From Mycobacterium gordonae (GTDB lineage Bacteria; Actinomycetota; Actinomycetes; Mycobacteriales; Mycobacteriaceae): a DNA stretch of 64,000 bases. Of the stretch, positions 1 to 8,063 are shown piece after piece (the stretch's first letter is position 1; each line of letters opens with the position of its first letter). A program made the translations under genes and the position numbers. Location: assembly GCF_001417955.2 (NCBI RefSeq), contig NZ_LKTM01000223.1, positions 124,001 to 188,000 of the forward strand. The letters run 5' to 3'. The notes under the pieces are model-generated. The model saw only the letters and a list, made by a program, of their open reading frames with translations, was not told the origin of the DNA and made no database searches.

Positions 1-560
1 CGGCCGGTCATCGCCAGCAGCAGCGACAGCAAGGGGCCTTCGACCGCTTCGCCCTGCCCGTGTTGCCAGTCGTCGTCGATGGCGCGCAGCGACAGACCGG
101 CGATCCGCTTCTTGGCGCCGCTGAGCATGTTGGAACCTTTGTAGAACTCGATCACCTGGCGGAGGGCTTCGGTCGGGTAGGTATGCGCGATGCCCAGCGG
201 GCGCCGGATGTCGGCGCCGTGGATGACGATCTCGCCCAGCCAGGAGACCTTGGGACCGGGCGGGGCGGAGGTCGAGTGCACCAGGCCGCGGAAGTCGGCG
301 AGCGTAGCCGCCGGATCGGGCCCGCAGTGCTCATCGAGCTGTCCGTTGGAGAACTTGGCGAAGCTGAAACCCGCCTTGGCGATGCCGGCGAAGAACTTCG
401 CCGGGGTCATCGACGCGGTGGCAGACAGGTGGGCGACGACGTCACGGACCGTCCACTTGGCGCACAGGGAGGGCGCGTCCCATTGCGCGGGGGTCAGGAC
501 GGCCAGGTCGTCGGCCAGGGCGCCGCGCTCGGCGGCGATGGTGGTCCAGATGTCGGTCAT
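1..560 (-). CDS. Maleylpyruvate isomerase-family (DinB-like) protein, C-terminus beyond window
   Basis: The ATG is at 560 and the frame is open to the window edge, so 186 residues are visible and the C-terminus is missing. The N-terminal half looks like the MDMPI_N/DinB four-helix domain. It has the motifs DVVAHL (His44) and EIVIHGADIRRPLG (His114), matching histidines that bind a divalent metal in mycothiol-dependent maleylpyruvate isomerases and relatives. In actinobacteria such proteins are thiol-dependent isomerases or transferases acting in the cytosol; the substrate here is unknown. The gene follows the SDR at 576-1457 on the same strand with a 15-base gap, so the two are probably co-transcribed. 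Family call is firm, function is not. Confidence 0.8.
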   Translation of the reverse strand, partial: MTDIWTTIAAERGALADDLAVLTPAQWDAPSLCAKWTVRDVVAHLSATASMTPAKFFAGIAKAGFSFAKFSNGQLDEHCGPDPAATLADFRGLVHSTSAPPGPKVSWLGEIVIHGADIRRPLGIAHTYPTEALRQVIEFYKGSNMLSGAKKRIAGLSLRAIDDDWQHGQGEAVEGPLLSLLLAMTG

Positions 561-575
561 GGCACCCTCCTCGGC

Positions 576-1457
576 TCAGCCTTGGTGGTTGTTGCGGGCC
601 TGCATCAGGGTGTTGACCCAGCGGGGGCCGACGGTGTTCAGCGCCTTGGCCGCGATGGCCATCCGCGGCGCAATCTGTACAGGCCGGGTACGGGCCGCGG
701 TGATCATCCATTCGCCCGCCTCTTCTGAGGTCAGCGCAGGCATTCCGTCGTAGGCCTTGGTCGGAGCGATCATCGGGGTGGCCACCAGCGGGTAGTAGAG
801 GGCTGTGGAGTGCACGCCCCTGGGGCCCCACTCCGTTTCAGCGATCCGGGTGACCGAGGTCAACGCGGCCTTGGATGCGTTGTAGACCGAGAACAACGGA
901 GCGGCCTCGTTGAGCACACCCCAGGTGGAGACGTTGATGATGTGGCCGTCGCCGCGCTCGATCATGCCGGGCGCGAGCCCGCGCATCAGGCGCAGCGGCG
1001 CGTAGTAGTTGAGCACCATGGTGCGTTCGACGTCGTGCCAGCGTTCCAGCGATTCGGCCAGTGGCCGGCGGATGGACCGGCCGGCATTGTTGATCAGGAT
1101 GTCGATGCCGCCGATGCGCTGTTCGACGTCGGCGACCAAGGCGTCGATGGCGTCCATATCGGAGCAGTCGCAGGGGATGGACATCGCGGTTCCACCCGCG
1201 GTGGTGATCCGGTGGGCCAGTTCGTCCAGCAGGTCCCGACGCCTGGCGACGACGACGACGGTGGCGCCGCGCTCGGCGAACTGTTCGGCAGCTGCCTCAC
1301 CGATGCCCGACGAGGCGCCGGTGAGCAGGACGCGCTTGCCCCGCAGGTCGATGGGTTTGATCGCCGGCCGATTGAGCAGCACCTGAGGCGTCACTGGCGG
1401 GCGCATGCTGGCCAGCACGATCTGATCGGTCAACCGGCGCAGCGGACTCTTGCTCAC
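576..1457 (-). CDS. Short-chain dehydrogenase/reductase (Rv0547c orthologue)
   Basis: This 293-residue protein starts with GTG. It has a roughly 40-residue N-terminal extension before the Rossmann motif TGASSGIG (46-53), then NNAG (123-126), the active-site Ser in INVSTWG and YNASK (Tyr192, Lys196). All classical SDR catalytic residues are present, so it should be an NAD(P)-dependent oxidoreductase. The N-terminal extension and the segment after the active site resemble Rv0547c, which sits next to menB in M. tuberculosis. Substrate is unknown; lipid or ketone reduction is likely for this subgroup. Here a secreted esterase gene separates it from menB. Confidence 0.88.
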   Translation of the reverse strand: MSKSPLRRLTDQIVLASMRPPVTPQVLLNRPAIKPIDLRGKRVLLTGASSGIGEAAAEQFAERGATVVVVARRRDLLDELAHRITTAGGTAMSIPCDCSDMDAIDALVADVEQRIGGIDILINNAGRSIRRPLAESLERWHDVERTMVLNYYAPLRLMRGLAPGMIERGDGHIINVSTWGVLNEAAPLFSVYNASKAALTSVTRIAETEWGPRGVHSTALYYPLVATPMIAPTKAYDGMPALTSEEAGEWMITAARTRPVQIAPRMAIAAKALNTVGPRWVNTLMQARNNHQG

Positions 1458-1533
1458 GGCGCGAGTCTAGGGCGGGTGTCTTTCGGCACAGCGGATGGCT
1501 ACCGCCCCCCGACATCCGGTGCGCGAGACGGTG

Positions 1534-2544
1534 TCAGCCGACTCCGAGCGCACGCCCGACGGTGGTGTTCCACGATTCCTGCATCTCCGACTCGAACAGG
1601 CCCCACGTATGGGAGCCCTCGGGCCGGACGACGTAGGTGATGGGCAGCCCGCCTGCCGCCGCCGCGTCGGCGAATGCCTTGGTGTTGGACGCGACGATGC
1701 CCTCGATGAGTCCGCCGGCGAAGTTGTTGCCGAAACCGTCCGGCAGGCGGTCGACCGCGCCCTGCCCGCCGCCGGACGCGGCGGCGTATACGGCGACTCC
1801 TCGCAGCTTGCCGATGTTCTTCGACGGGTCATGGGCCACCCACAGGGGTCCGCCGAGCGGCCCCCACATCGCCTCGGCACTGGCACCGCCACCCGACAGG
1901 GTCAGCGCGACTTGCTGGGGGCTGTCTGACGGTGCAGGGAGCCCGCTGTACGAGGCGACGGCCTGGAAAACGCCGGGCGCCTGCACGGCGTAGTCGATCG
2001 CCGTTCCCCCGGTGCTGGACAGTCCGCCGACGGCGTTTCGGCCGTTGGTGTGGTACATCGAGTTGATCAGCGGCGGGAGCTCCCGCGTCATGTAGGTCTG
2101 GTACTGCTTGCCCGGATCGCCGACCCAATCGGTCCACCAGCTGAACTGTCCGCCGAGTGGCGAGACGACGTTGACGTTCTTGTTGGCGAAGAAGCCCGGG
2201 ATGTCGGTCATCCCGAACCAGCTCTTGGCTCCCGGTCCGAAGCTCGCGCCGGGATCGAGGTTGTCGCCGCCATCGATGCCAGGCAGCAGATAGAACGTCG
2301 GCGCCCCGGATCGAGGCGCGACAAAGACGTCGTTGACGATGACTTTGTCCATCGCGGGGGAGTACACCGACACCTTGTCCCAGCGGTCGGTGACGTGCTG
2401 TACGTCGGTGATGTGTGCGCCCTGCGCCGGGTCCGCCACGGCATGCGGAATGGCCAGAAACGAGGTCAGCGACAACAGAAAAGCGAGTGTCACTCGCGCT
2501 CGGCTCGTAATCACCGCGTGATTATGGCGGGTAACCGCTCTCAT
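1534..2544 (-). CDS. Secreted esterase of the antigen 85/mycolyltransferase-like family
   Basis: The 336-residue product has a Sec-type signal peptide (hydrophobic core 18-36, likely cleavage after AVA around residue 38). The mature part is an alpha/beta hydrolase: PTFYLLPGIDGG (oxyanion region), a tryptophan-rich QFSWWTDW like the SFYSDW segment of antigen 85, nucleophile Ser176 in GGLSSTG, and His312 in GSHTWG. These resemble Ag85/FbpD and esterase D-type proteins, which move mycolic acids between trehalose and arabinogalactan outside the membrane. Whether this one is a mycolyltransferase or a plain esterase cannot be told. It lies between the SDR and menB, where M. tuberculosis has no such gene, so it is an insertion relative to that genome. 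Confidence 0.85.
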   Translation of the reverse strand: MRAVTRHNHAVITSRARVTLAFLLSLTSFLAIPHAVADPAQGAHITDVQHVTDRWDKVSVYSPAMDKVIVNDVFVAPRSGAPTFYLLPGIDGGDNLDPGASFGPGAKSWFGMTDIPGFFANKNVNVVSPLGGQFSWWTDWVGDPGKQYQTYMTRELPPLINSMYHTNGRNAVGGLSSTGGTAIDYAVQAPGVFQAVASYSGLPAPSDSPQQVALTLSGGGASAEAMWGPLGGPLWVAHDPSKNIGKLRGVAVYAAASGGGQGAVDRLPDGFGNNFAGGLIEGIVASNTKAFADAAAAGGLPITYVVRPEGSHTWGLFESEMQESWNTTVGRALGVG

Positions 2545-2655
2545 GAAAAGCAGAATTGTTCAACCTGATGAGAGCGTTTCCGGTGACCATTCCCGCGCTT
2601 TTCTGGCTTACCTGGCTTCGTATTTTGGATTCAAAAGTGCAGCCTCCGTCACAGT

Positions 2656-3558
2656 TCAGAAGTACCGCGGGAAAGGGCTCCAGTCCGGCGGCCGCTTCTC
2701 CAGGAACGCGTCGCGTCCCTCGACGGCCTCGTCGGTCATGTACGCCAACCGGGTGGCCTCCCCGGCGAACAACTGCTGACCCACCAGGCCGTCGTCGAGC
2801 AGGTTGAAGGCGAACTTCAGCATCCGTTGTGCCTGAGGCGATTTCGCGTTGATCTCCGCGGCCCACTGCACGGCCACCGCTTCCAGATCGGCGTGGTCGA
2901 CGACCTCGTTGACCGCACCCATGTGGTGCATCTGCTCCGCGGTGTACGTGCGGCCCAGGAAGAAGATCTCGCGCGCGAACTTCTGACCCACCTGGCGGGC
3001 CAGGTAGGCGCTGCCGTACCCGCCGTCGAAGCTGCCGACGTCGGCGTCGGTCTGCTTGAAGCGCGCGTGTTCGCGACTGGCCAGGGTGAGGTCGCAGACG
3101 ACGTGCAGGCTGTGCCCGCCTCCGGCAGCCCATCCGTTGACCAGACAGATCACCACCTTCGGCATGAACCGGATCAGCCGCTGCACCTCGAGGATGTGCA
3201 GCCTGCCGGCGCGTGCGGCGTCCACGGTGTCCGCCGTTTCGCCGCTGGCGTACTGGTAGCCGCTGCGCCCGCGGATGCGCTGGTCGCCACCGGAGCAGAA
3301 CGCCCAGCCACCGTCCTTGGGTGAGGGCCCGTTGCCGGTCAACAACACCACTCCCACGTCTGGCGACATCCGCGCATGGTCGAGCACCCGGTACAGCTCG
3401 TCGACGGTGTGCGGACGAAACGCGTTACGTACCTCAGGGCGGTTGAACGCCACCCGCACCGTCGCGTCGCTCACATGTCGGTGGTACGTGATGTCGGTCA
3501 GATCGTCGAAGCCGTCGACGGGTCGCCACTGAGTCTTGTCAAAGGGGTTGTCACTCAA
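2656..3558 (-). CDS. menB: 1,4-dihydroxy-2-naphthoyl-CoA synthase
   Basis: MenB closes the second ring of menaquinone by Dieckmann cyclisation of o-succinylbenzoyl-CoA; it acts as a cytosolic hexamer. The 300-residue protein is nearly identical to M. tuberculosis MenB over its whole length, with crotonase motifs FNRPEVRNAFRPHTVDELYR, the oxyanion loop WAFCSGGDQ, AGGGHSLHVVCD, the active-site stretch DADVGSFDGGYGSAYLA and the C-terminal PPDWSPFPRYF. I place the start at a TTG (3558) whose TTGA overlaps the stop of the upstream gene, giving MSDNPFDKTQW, which matches the conserved N-terminus. The frame is open further upstream but that part does not look like MenB. It is the last gene of a coupled operon, 4702 to 2656. 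Confidence 0.97.
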   Translation of the reverse strand: MSDNPFDKTQWRPVDGFDDLTDITYHRHVSDATVRVAFNRPEVRNAFRPHTVDELYRVLDHARMSPDVGVVLLTGNGPSPKDGGWAFCSGGDQRIRGRSGYQYASGETADTVDAARAGRLHILEVQRLIRFMPKVVICLVNGWAAGGGHSLHVVCDLTLASREHARFKQTDADVGSFDGGYGSAYLARQVGQKFAREIFFLGRTYTAEQMHHMGAVNEVVDHADLEAVAVQWAAEINAKSPQAQRMLKFAFNLLDDGLVGQQLFAGEATRLAYMTDEAVEGRDAFLEKRPPDWSPFPRYF

Positions 3559-4247
3559 GGCTCTTGGACTCCATCCTGGTCGATTGTGCGCTCGCCGCAA
3601 CTGATCGTCTGGGCAGTCGTCACCGCGGGGTCCTGCGCGGACGTGGCCGTCAGGGTATCGGACGCGCCGGTAGCGGCCCGCAGCCCGTTCAGGTCGATCT
3701 CGGTGCGCCGCACGGTCCACTGGCCGCCGCTTTCCAGCGCCTGCAGTGCGACCTGGAGTGCGACTAGGTGACGTTCGCCGCCGGTCTCGCTACACCCCAC
3801 GCCGGTGCCGTTGCCCGCCAGGTTCTCCAGATCGAAGACGAATGGCCTGCCGTAGTGGCTGTCCAAAACGGTTTGCAACCGGCAGTCGGCGAACGCGAAC
3901 AGAGGCGCGCTGCGGCCCACACTGGCGATCACCTGGTGACCGTTCTGTGCATCAATTGCCAAGGCGCGCAACGGTATCGGACTCGCCGATACGACCGGAA
4001 CGTGGCTGTCGGCCCCGCTGGCGGTGGCGATGCCGACGGCGCGGGTCATGGCACCGTCCGGGCTCTGCCATTTGCCCACCCACAAGGTGTCGGGCAGGCC
4101 GTCCCCGTCGACGTCGCTGATCTGCCGGGTGGCGGCACCCGGTGGCACCGGGGCACCGCCGGGCGGGCATCCTGCAGCAGCGGTCGCTCGCGGCACCGCC
4201 ACCAGACAAGCCGCAACCGCGACGGCGATAAGCAACCGCAGCATCAT
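3555..4247 (-). CDS. Secreted protein with a DxDxDG calcium-type loop, function unknown
   Basis: The 230-residue product begins MMLRLLIAVAVAACLVAVP, a signal peptide with probable cleavage near ATAAAG. Soon after comes DVDGDGLPDTLWVG, the repeat signature seen in FG-GAP/dockerin-type calcium loops of beta-propeller and cell-surface proteins; only one clear copy is present. Four or more cysteines in the exported part suggest disulphides. The start ATG (4247) overlaps the upstream stop as ATGA, and its own stop overlaps the menB TTG, so all three genes are translationally coupled. I do not recognise a named family. Coupling to menB need not mean a quinone function. Confidence 0.8.
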   Translation of the reverse strand: MMLRLLIAVAVAACLVAVPRATAAAGCPPGGAPVPPGAATRQISDVDGDGLPDTLWVGKWQSPDGAMTRAVGIATASGADSHVPVVSASPIPLRALAIDAQNGHQVIASVGRSAPLFAFADCRLQTVLDSHYGRPFVFDLENLAGNGTGVGCSETGGERHLVALQVALQALESGGQWTVRRTEIDLNGLRAATGASDTLTATSAQDPAVTTAQTISCGERTIDQDGVQEP

Positions 4248-4702
4248 GCGTCGAAACGAAAAACCGCACAGCGCCCGGCGAGTGCTTCGAACTCTTCGGG
4301 GCGCCCGTCCTGGACGAGGCCAGAACGCTTCATGAAGCCGACACCGGTCGGCACTTCGGTGGGGAATGCCCGCAGGACCGGCCTGGCCTCCGTGGCCGAG
4401 AGTTCCACCATCCGGACACGATCGCTGTGACGGCCACGGGTCAGCGTGACTTCGCCCGCGGCCCTGACGTTCTTCACCCAGTCGGCACCCGGAAAGCCGG
4501 CCACCACATACTGTTTGCCGTCCAGCGTCATCGGGGTGACCGGCGTCGAACGGGGCTTGCCGGACTTGCGGCCGGGCACCGTCAGTACGACCGGGCTTTC
4601 CCCGCCGAAGTTCATCCCCAGCTTCGACATCTGGATGAAGACCTTGTTGAGTGGCTTGAGCCACCAGGGCGGTTTCACCGACGGCTGACTGCGCTCACTC
4701 AT
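4244..4702 (-). CDS. Deazaflavin (F420)-dependent nitroreductase family protein
   Basis: A 152-residue single-domain protein of the DDN/DUF385 split-barrel family. Family features seen are an amphipathic N-terminal helix (NKVFIQMSKLG), the phosphate-binding loop VPGRKSGKPRSTPV (about 48-61), the strand QYVVAGFPGADW and WVKNVRAAGEVTL. These proteins use reduced F420 to reduce quinones or nitro compounds; some (Ddn) reduce menaquinone itself. That makes its position as first gene of an operon ending in menB suggestive, though this is inference. The frame is open 25 codons upstream, but the ATG at 4702 gives the conserved length. Confidence 0.88.
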   Translation of the reverse strand: MSERSQPSVKPPWWLKPLNKVFIQMSKLGMNFGGESPVVLTVPGRKSGKPRSTPVTPMTLDGKQYVVAGFPGADWVKNVRAAGEVTLTRGRHSDRVRMVELSATEARPVLRAFPTEVPTGVGFMKRSGLVQDGRPEEFEALAGRCAVFRFDA

Positions 4703-4725
4703 GCCCGCCAGCGTAGCCACCCTCG

Positions 4726-4753
4726 CCCAACGTGAAGACAGCTTCACGTTGGG
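4726..4753. repeat. Perfect 12-bp inverted repeat (hairpin) between fadD8 and the nitroreductase gene
   Basis: Arms CCCAACGTGAAG (4726-4737) and CTTCACGTTGGG (4742-4753) are perfectly complementary around the 4-base loop ACAG. A degenerate partial copy, GCCAGCTTCACGCTCGG, follows at once. The element lies 38 bases beyond the fadD8 stop and 24 bases before the nitroreductase start. It has no T-tract, so it could be a mycobacterial-style terminator of fadD8, an RNA-stabilising hairpin or a member of a dispersed palindromic repeat. Confidence 0.7.
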
Positions 4754-4791
4754 CCGCGAACGTGCGGCCAGCTTCACGCTCGGCGCACCGA

Positions 4792-6393
4792 TTAGCCCAC
4801 CGCGCGGCCGGCGCCCTCCCAGAACTGCGCACGCACGGCCTTCTTGTCGGGCTTGCCCAGCCCGGTCAACGGCAGCGCGTCGACGACGACCACCCGCTTG
4901 GGCGACTGCACCGAGCCCTTGCGCTCCTTGACCGCGGCCTGGATCTCGACCGTCATCGTCTCGATCGACGCTTCGTCGCGTGCCGCGTCGGCGCGCAGCA
5001 CCACCACCGCCGTGACGGCCTCACCCCACTTCTCGTCGGGAGTGCCGACCACACACGTCTGTGCGACAGCCGGGTGTTCGGCGATCACGTCCTCCACCTC
5101 GCGCGGGAAGACGTTGAAGCCACCGGTCACGATCATGTCCTTGACCCGGTCGACGATGAAGTAGAAGCCGTCCTCGTCCTCGCGGGCCATGTCCCCGGTG
5201 TGCAGCCAGCCGTCCTTGAAGGCCTCGGCCGTCGCCTCCGGCTTGTTCCAGTAACCGGCCGCCAAAAGTGGCCCACTGACACAGATTTCGCCAGGCTCGC
5301 CCTGCGCTACCGGGTTGCCGTCCTCGCCCAGCAGCGCCACCCGGGCGAACAGCGTGGGGCGTCCGCACGAGGTCAGCCGCTTCTCGTCGTGGTCGGCCTT
5401 GGGCAGGTAGGTGATCACCATCGGCGCCTCGGACTGGCCGTAGTACTGGGCGAAGATCGGGCCGAAGCGGCGGATCGCCTCGGCCAGCCGCACCGGGTTG
5501 ATCGCCGAGGCGCCGTAGTAGACCGTCTCCAGCGAGGACAGGTCCCGGGTGTGCGAGTCCGGGTGGTCCATCAGTGCGTACAGCATCGACGGCACCAGCA
5601 TGGTGGCCGTAATGCGTTGTTCCTCAATGACTCTCAGTACCTCGGCCGGATCGAACTTGGCCAGCACGACCATCTCGCCGCCCTTCACCACGGTGGGGGT
5701 GAAGAACGCCGCGCCGGCGTGGGACAGCGGCGTACACATCAGGAACCGCGGGTGCTCGGGCCACTCCCATTCCGCCAGCTGGATCTGGGTCATCGCGGCG
5801 ATGTTGCCGGTCGTGCCGATGACGCCCTTGGGCTTGCCGGTGGTGCCACCGGTGTAGGCCATGCCCCCGATGTTGTCCGGCGGCAGATCGGCGACCACCA
5901 GCGGCTTGGGCTCGAACTTGGCCGCCTCCGCGGACAGGTCGACCGCCACCCCCCGCAGCGCTTCCGGCACCGGGCCGATGGTCAGGATCTGCTTGAGCGA
6001 GTCCACCTTCTCCAGCAACCCCAGCGCACGCTCGACGAACATCGGGTTGGGGTCGATGATCAGCGCGCTGGCGCCGGAGTCGTTGAGCACGTAGGCGTGG
6101 TCATCGAGGGAGCCGAGCGGGTGCAGGGCGGTGCGCCGGTAACCCTGGGTCTGGCTGGCTCCGAGAATCATCAAAACCTCGGGGCGATTCAGGGACAGCA
6201 GGCCGACCATGACGCCGGAACCGGCGCCGAGCGCTTCGAACGCCTGGACGTACTGGCTGATCCGCTCCGCCAGCTGACCACCGGTCAGCGTGGTGTCGCC
6301 GAGGAAGAGCACCGGCCGGTTCTTGTGGCGCTTGAGTGCGCCCGCCAGCAGATGGCCGTTGTGGGTCGGGTTGCGCAACAAATCGACACTCAT
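4792..6393 (-). CDS. fadD8: Fatty-acid-CoA ligase FadD8
   Basis: A 533-residue ANL-superfamily enzyme that activates a carboxylic acid to acyl-AMP and then acyl-CoA. Motifs: MAYTGGTTGKPKG (A3 P-loop, 178-190), YYGQSEAP (A5), GWLHTGDMAREDEDGFYFIVDRVKDMIVTGG (A7-A8 region) and the catalytic lysine in LTGLGKPDKKAVR near the C-terminus. Sequence and position next to Rv0552 and menB match Rv0551c (fadD8). The ATG at 6393 follows a -10-like TAGTCT by six bases, so the mRNA is probably leaderless, and a KstR-type box lies directly upstream. This suggests control with the cholesterol catabolic regulon; the acyl substrate is not known. Confidence 0.93.
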   Translation of the reverse strand: MSVDLLRNPTHNGHLLAGALKRHKNRPVLFLGDTTLTGGQLAERISQYVQAFEALGAGSGVMVGLLSLNRPEVLMILGASQTQGYRRTALHPLGSLDDHAYVLNDSGASALIIDPNPMFVERALGLLEKVDSLKQILTIGPVPEALRGVAVDLSAEAAKFEPKPLVVADLPPDNIGGMAYTGGTTGKPKGVIGTTGNIAAMTQIQLAEWEWPEHPRFLMCTPLSHAGAAFFTPTVVKGGEMVVLAKFDPAEVLRVIEEQRITATMLVPSMLYALMDHPDSHTRDLSSLETVYYGASAINPVRLAEAIRRFGPIFAQYYGQSEAPMVITYLPKADHDEKRLTSCGRPTLFARVALLGEDGNPVAQGEPGEICVSGPLLAAGYWNKPEATAEAFKDGWLHTGDMAREDEDGFYFIVDRVKDMIVTGGFNVFPREVEDVIAEHPAVAQTCVVGTPDEKWGEAVTAVVVLRADAARDEASIETMTVEIQAAVKERKGSVQSPKRVVVVDALPLTGLGKPDKKAVRAQFWEGAGRAVG

Positions 6394-6403
6394 AACCTCA
6401 GAC

Positions 6404-6417
6404 TAGAACGTGTTGCA
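6404..6417. promoter_or_regulatory. KstR-type operator between fadD8 and the amidohydrolase gene
   Basis: TAGAACGTGTTGCA matches the KstR consensus TnnAACnnGTTnnA at every fixed base on both strands. It overlaps the fadD8 -10 hexamer TAGTCT (minus strand, 6405-6400), which ends six bases before the fadD8 ATG, and lies 42 bases upstream of the divergent amidohydrolase ATG. KstR is the TetR-type repressor of sterol catabolism in mycobacteria and is released by 3-oxo-cholestenoyl-CoA. Binding here is inferred. Confidence 0.7.
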
Positions 6418-6458
6418 ATTCGGCTTCGCCGCGCCCTTGATCAGTAGAGTCTGCTCCC

Positions 6459-8063
6459 ATGAGTGCCGCAGATGTCGTCATCACCGGAACCGTTCTCACC
6501 GTCGACGAACGCCGCCCCACGGCCGAGGCGCTCGCCATCGCCGACGGCCGGATCATCGCCGTCGGTGACCGCGCCGACGTCGCGCAGCACGCCGGACCGG
6601 ACACCCGGACCATCGACCTCGGCGACGGCTGCGTCATGCCCGGGTTCATCGAGGCGCACGGTCACCCTCTGATGGAGGCGATCGCGCTCTCGGACCGGAT
6701 CATCGACATCCGCCCGGTCACCATCCGCGACCCGGACGATGTGGTCGAGACGATCCGGCGGGAGGCCGCCCGTCGGGGGGCCGAAGGCGCCTACCTCAAC
6801 GGTTGGGACGCCCTGCTGCAACCCGGGCTGCCCGACCCGACGTTGAGCTGGCTGGATGACATCGCACCGGACGGCCCGCTCGTCATCATCCACAACTCCG
6901 GGCACAAGGCGTACTTCAACTCCCGCGCCGCGGAGCTCAACGGCCTCACGCGGGACACGCCCGACCCCAAGGGCGCCAAGTACGGCCACGACGCCAACGG
7001 CGACCTCGACGGCACCGCCGAGGAGATCGGCGCCGTCTTCCCGTTGTTGGGTGGCGCGATCCAGGCCGGCGCCTACCCGGACATGTTGCGCGCGGAGTGT
7101 GCCCGGCTCAACCGTGCCGGGCTGACCACCTGCTCCGAGATGGCCTTCGATCCCAAGTTCAAGCCGGTGGTCGAGCAGCTGCGCAACGACCTGACCGTAC
7201 GGCTACGCACCTACGAGGTCTCCAATGCGCAGATGTCCACGCAAGCCACGCCGGGCGAGGGTGACGACATGCTGCGCCAGGTCGGCATCAAGATCTGGGT
7301 CGACGGCTCGCCGTGGATCGGCAACATCGCGCTGTCGTTTCCGTACCTGGACACCGCCGCCACCCGCTCGGCCGGCATCACCCCGGGCTCCTGCGGCTGC
7401 GCCAACTACACCCGCGAGCAGCTGACCGAGATCGTGGACGCATATCTGCCACTGGGCTGGCAGATGGCCTGCCACGTGCAGGGTGACGCCGGTGTGGACA
7501 CCATCCTCGACGTCTACGAAGAAGCCCTGCGCAAGCACCCACGCGACGACCATCGGCTGCGACTCGAGCATGTCGGCGCGATCCGCCCCGAGCAGCTGCG
7601 GCGCGCCGCCGCGCTCGGGGTCACCTGCAGCATCTTCGTCGACCAGATCCACTACTGGGGGGACGTCATCGTCGACGGGCTGTTCGGGGAGGAACGCGGT
7701 TCGCGCTGGATGCCGGCCGGGTCCGCGGTGGCCACCGGAATGCGGATCTCGCTGCACAATGACCCGCCTGTGACGCCCGAGGAGCCGTTGCGCAACATCA
7801 GTGTGGCCGCGACCAGGGTGGCCCCCAGCGGACGGGTGCTGGCACCCGAGGAGCGGCTCACGGTCGAGCAGGCCATTCGCGCGCAGACCATCGACGCCGC
7901 CTGGCAGCTCTTCGCCGACGACGTGACCGGCTCGCTGGAGGTTGGTAAGTATGCCGACCTCGTAGTGCTGTCGGCGGACCCCCGCACGGTGCCTCCCGAG
8001 CAGATCGCCGACCTCGAGGTCCGTGCCACCTTCCTGGCCGGTAGGCAGGTCTACGGGCAGTGA
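6459..8063 (+). CDS. Amidohydrolase_3 (YtcJ-like) metal-dependent hydrolase (Rv0552 orthologue)
   Basis: A 534-residue amidohydrolase-superfamily protein. It has the composite N-terminal strand VVITGTVLTVDE, the metal-binding GFIEAHGHP (His67, His69), later histidines in HVQGDAGVDTIL and RLEHVGAI, the metal Asp region HNDPPVTP, and the C-terminal beta-sandwich closing strand GKYADLVVLSADP. Members hydrolyse C-N bonds in cyclic amides, ureas or acylated amines, often with two zinc ions. It diverges from fadD8 with 65 bases between starts, an arrangement shared with M. tuberculosis, and may be controlled by the KstR-type box. Its stop overlaps the menC GTG start. Confidence 0.88.
   Translation: MSAADVVITGTVLTVDERRPTAEALAIADGRIIAVGDRADVAQHAGPDTRTIDLGDGCVMPGFIEAHGHPLMEAIALSDRIIDIRPVTIRDPDDVVETIRREAARRGAEGAYLNGWDALLQPGLPDPTLSWLDDIAPDGPLVIIHNSGHKAYFNSRAAELNGLTRDTPDPKGAKYGHDANGDLDGTAEEIGAVFPLLGGAIQAGAYPDMLRAECARLNRAGLTTCSEMAFDPKFKPVVEQLRNDLTVRLRTYEVSNAQMSTQATPGEGDDMLRQVGIKIWVDGSPWIGNIALSFPYLDTAATRSAGITPGSCGCANYTREQLTEIVDAYLPLGWQMACHVQGDAGVDTILDVYEEALRKHPRDDHRLRLEHVGAIRPEQLRRAAALGVTCSIFVDQIHYWGDVIVDGLFGEERGSRWMPAGSAVATGMRISLHNDPPVTPEEPLRNISVAATRVAPSGRVLAPEERLTVEQAIRAQTIDAAWQLFADDVTGSLEVGKYADLVVLSADPRTVPPEQIADLEVRATFLAGRQVYGQ

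Noticed and set aside
4732..6447. A 571-codon open frame opposite fadD8
   Set aside because: It is the GC-rich antisense shadow of a clearly conserved gene and its translation is His/Arg/Gly-rich without any domain. Similar shadows lie opposite menD (10065-11552) and katE (36276-38087).
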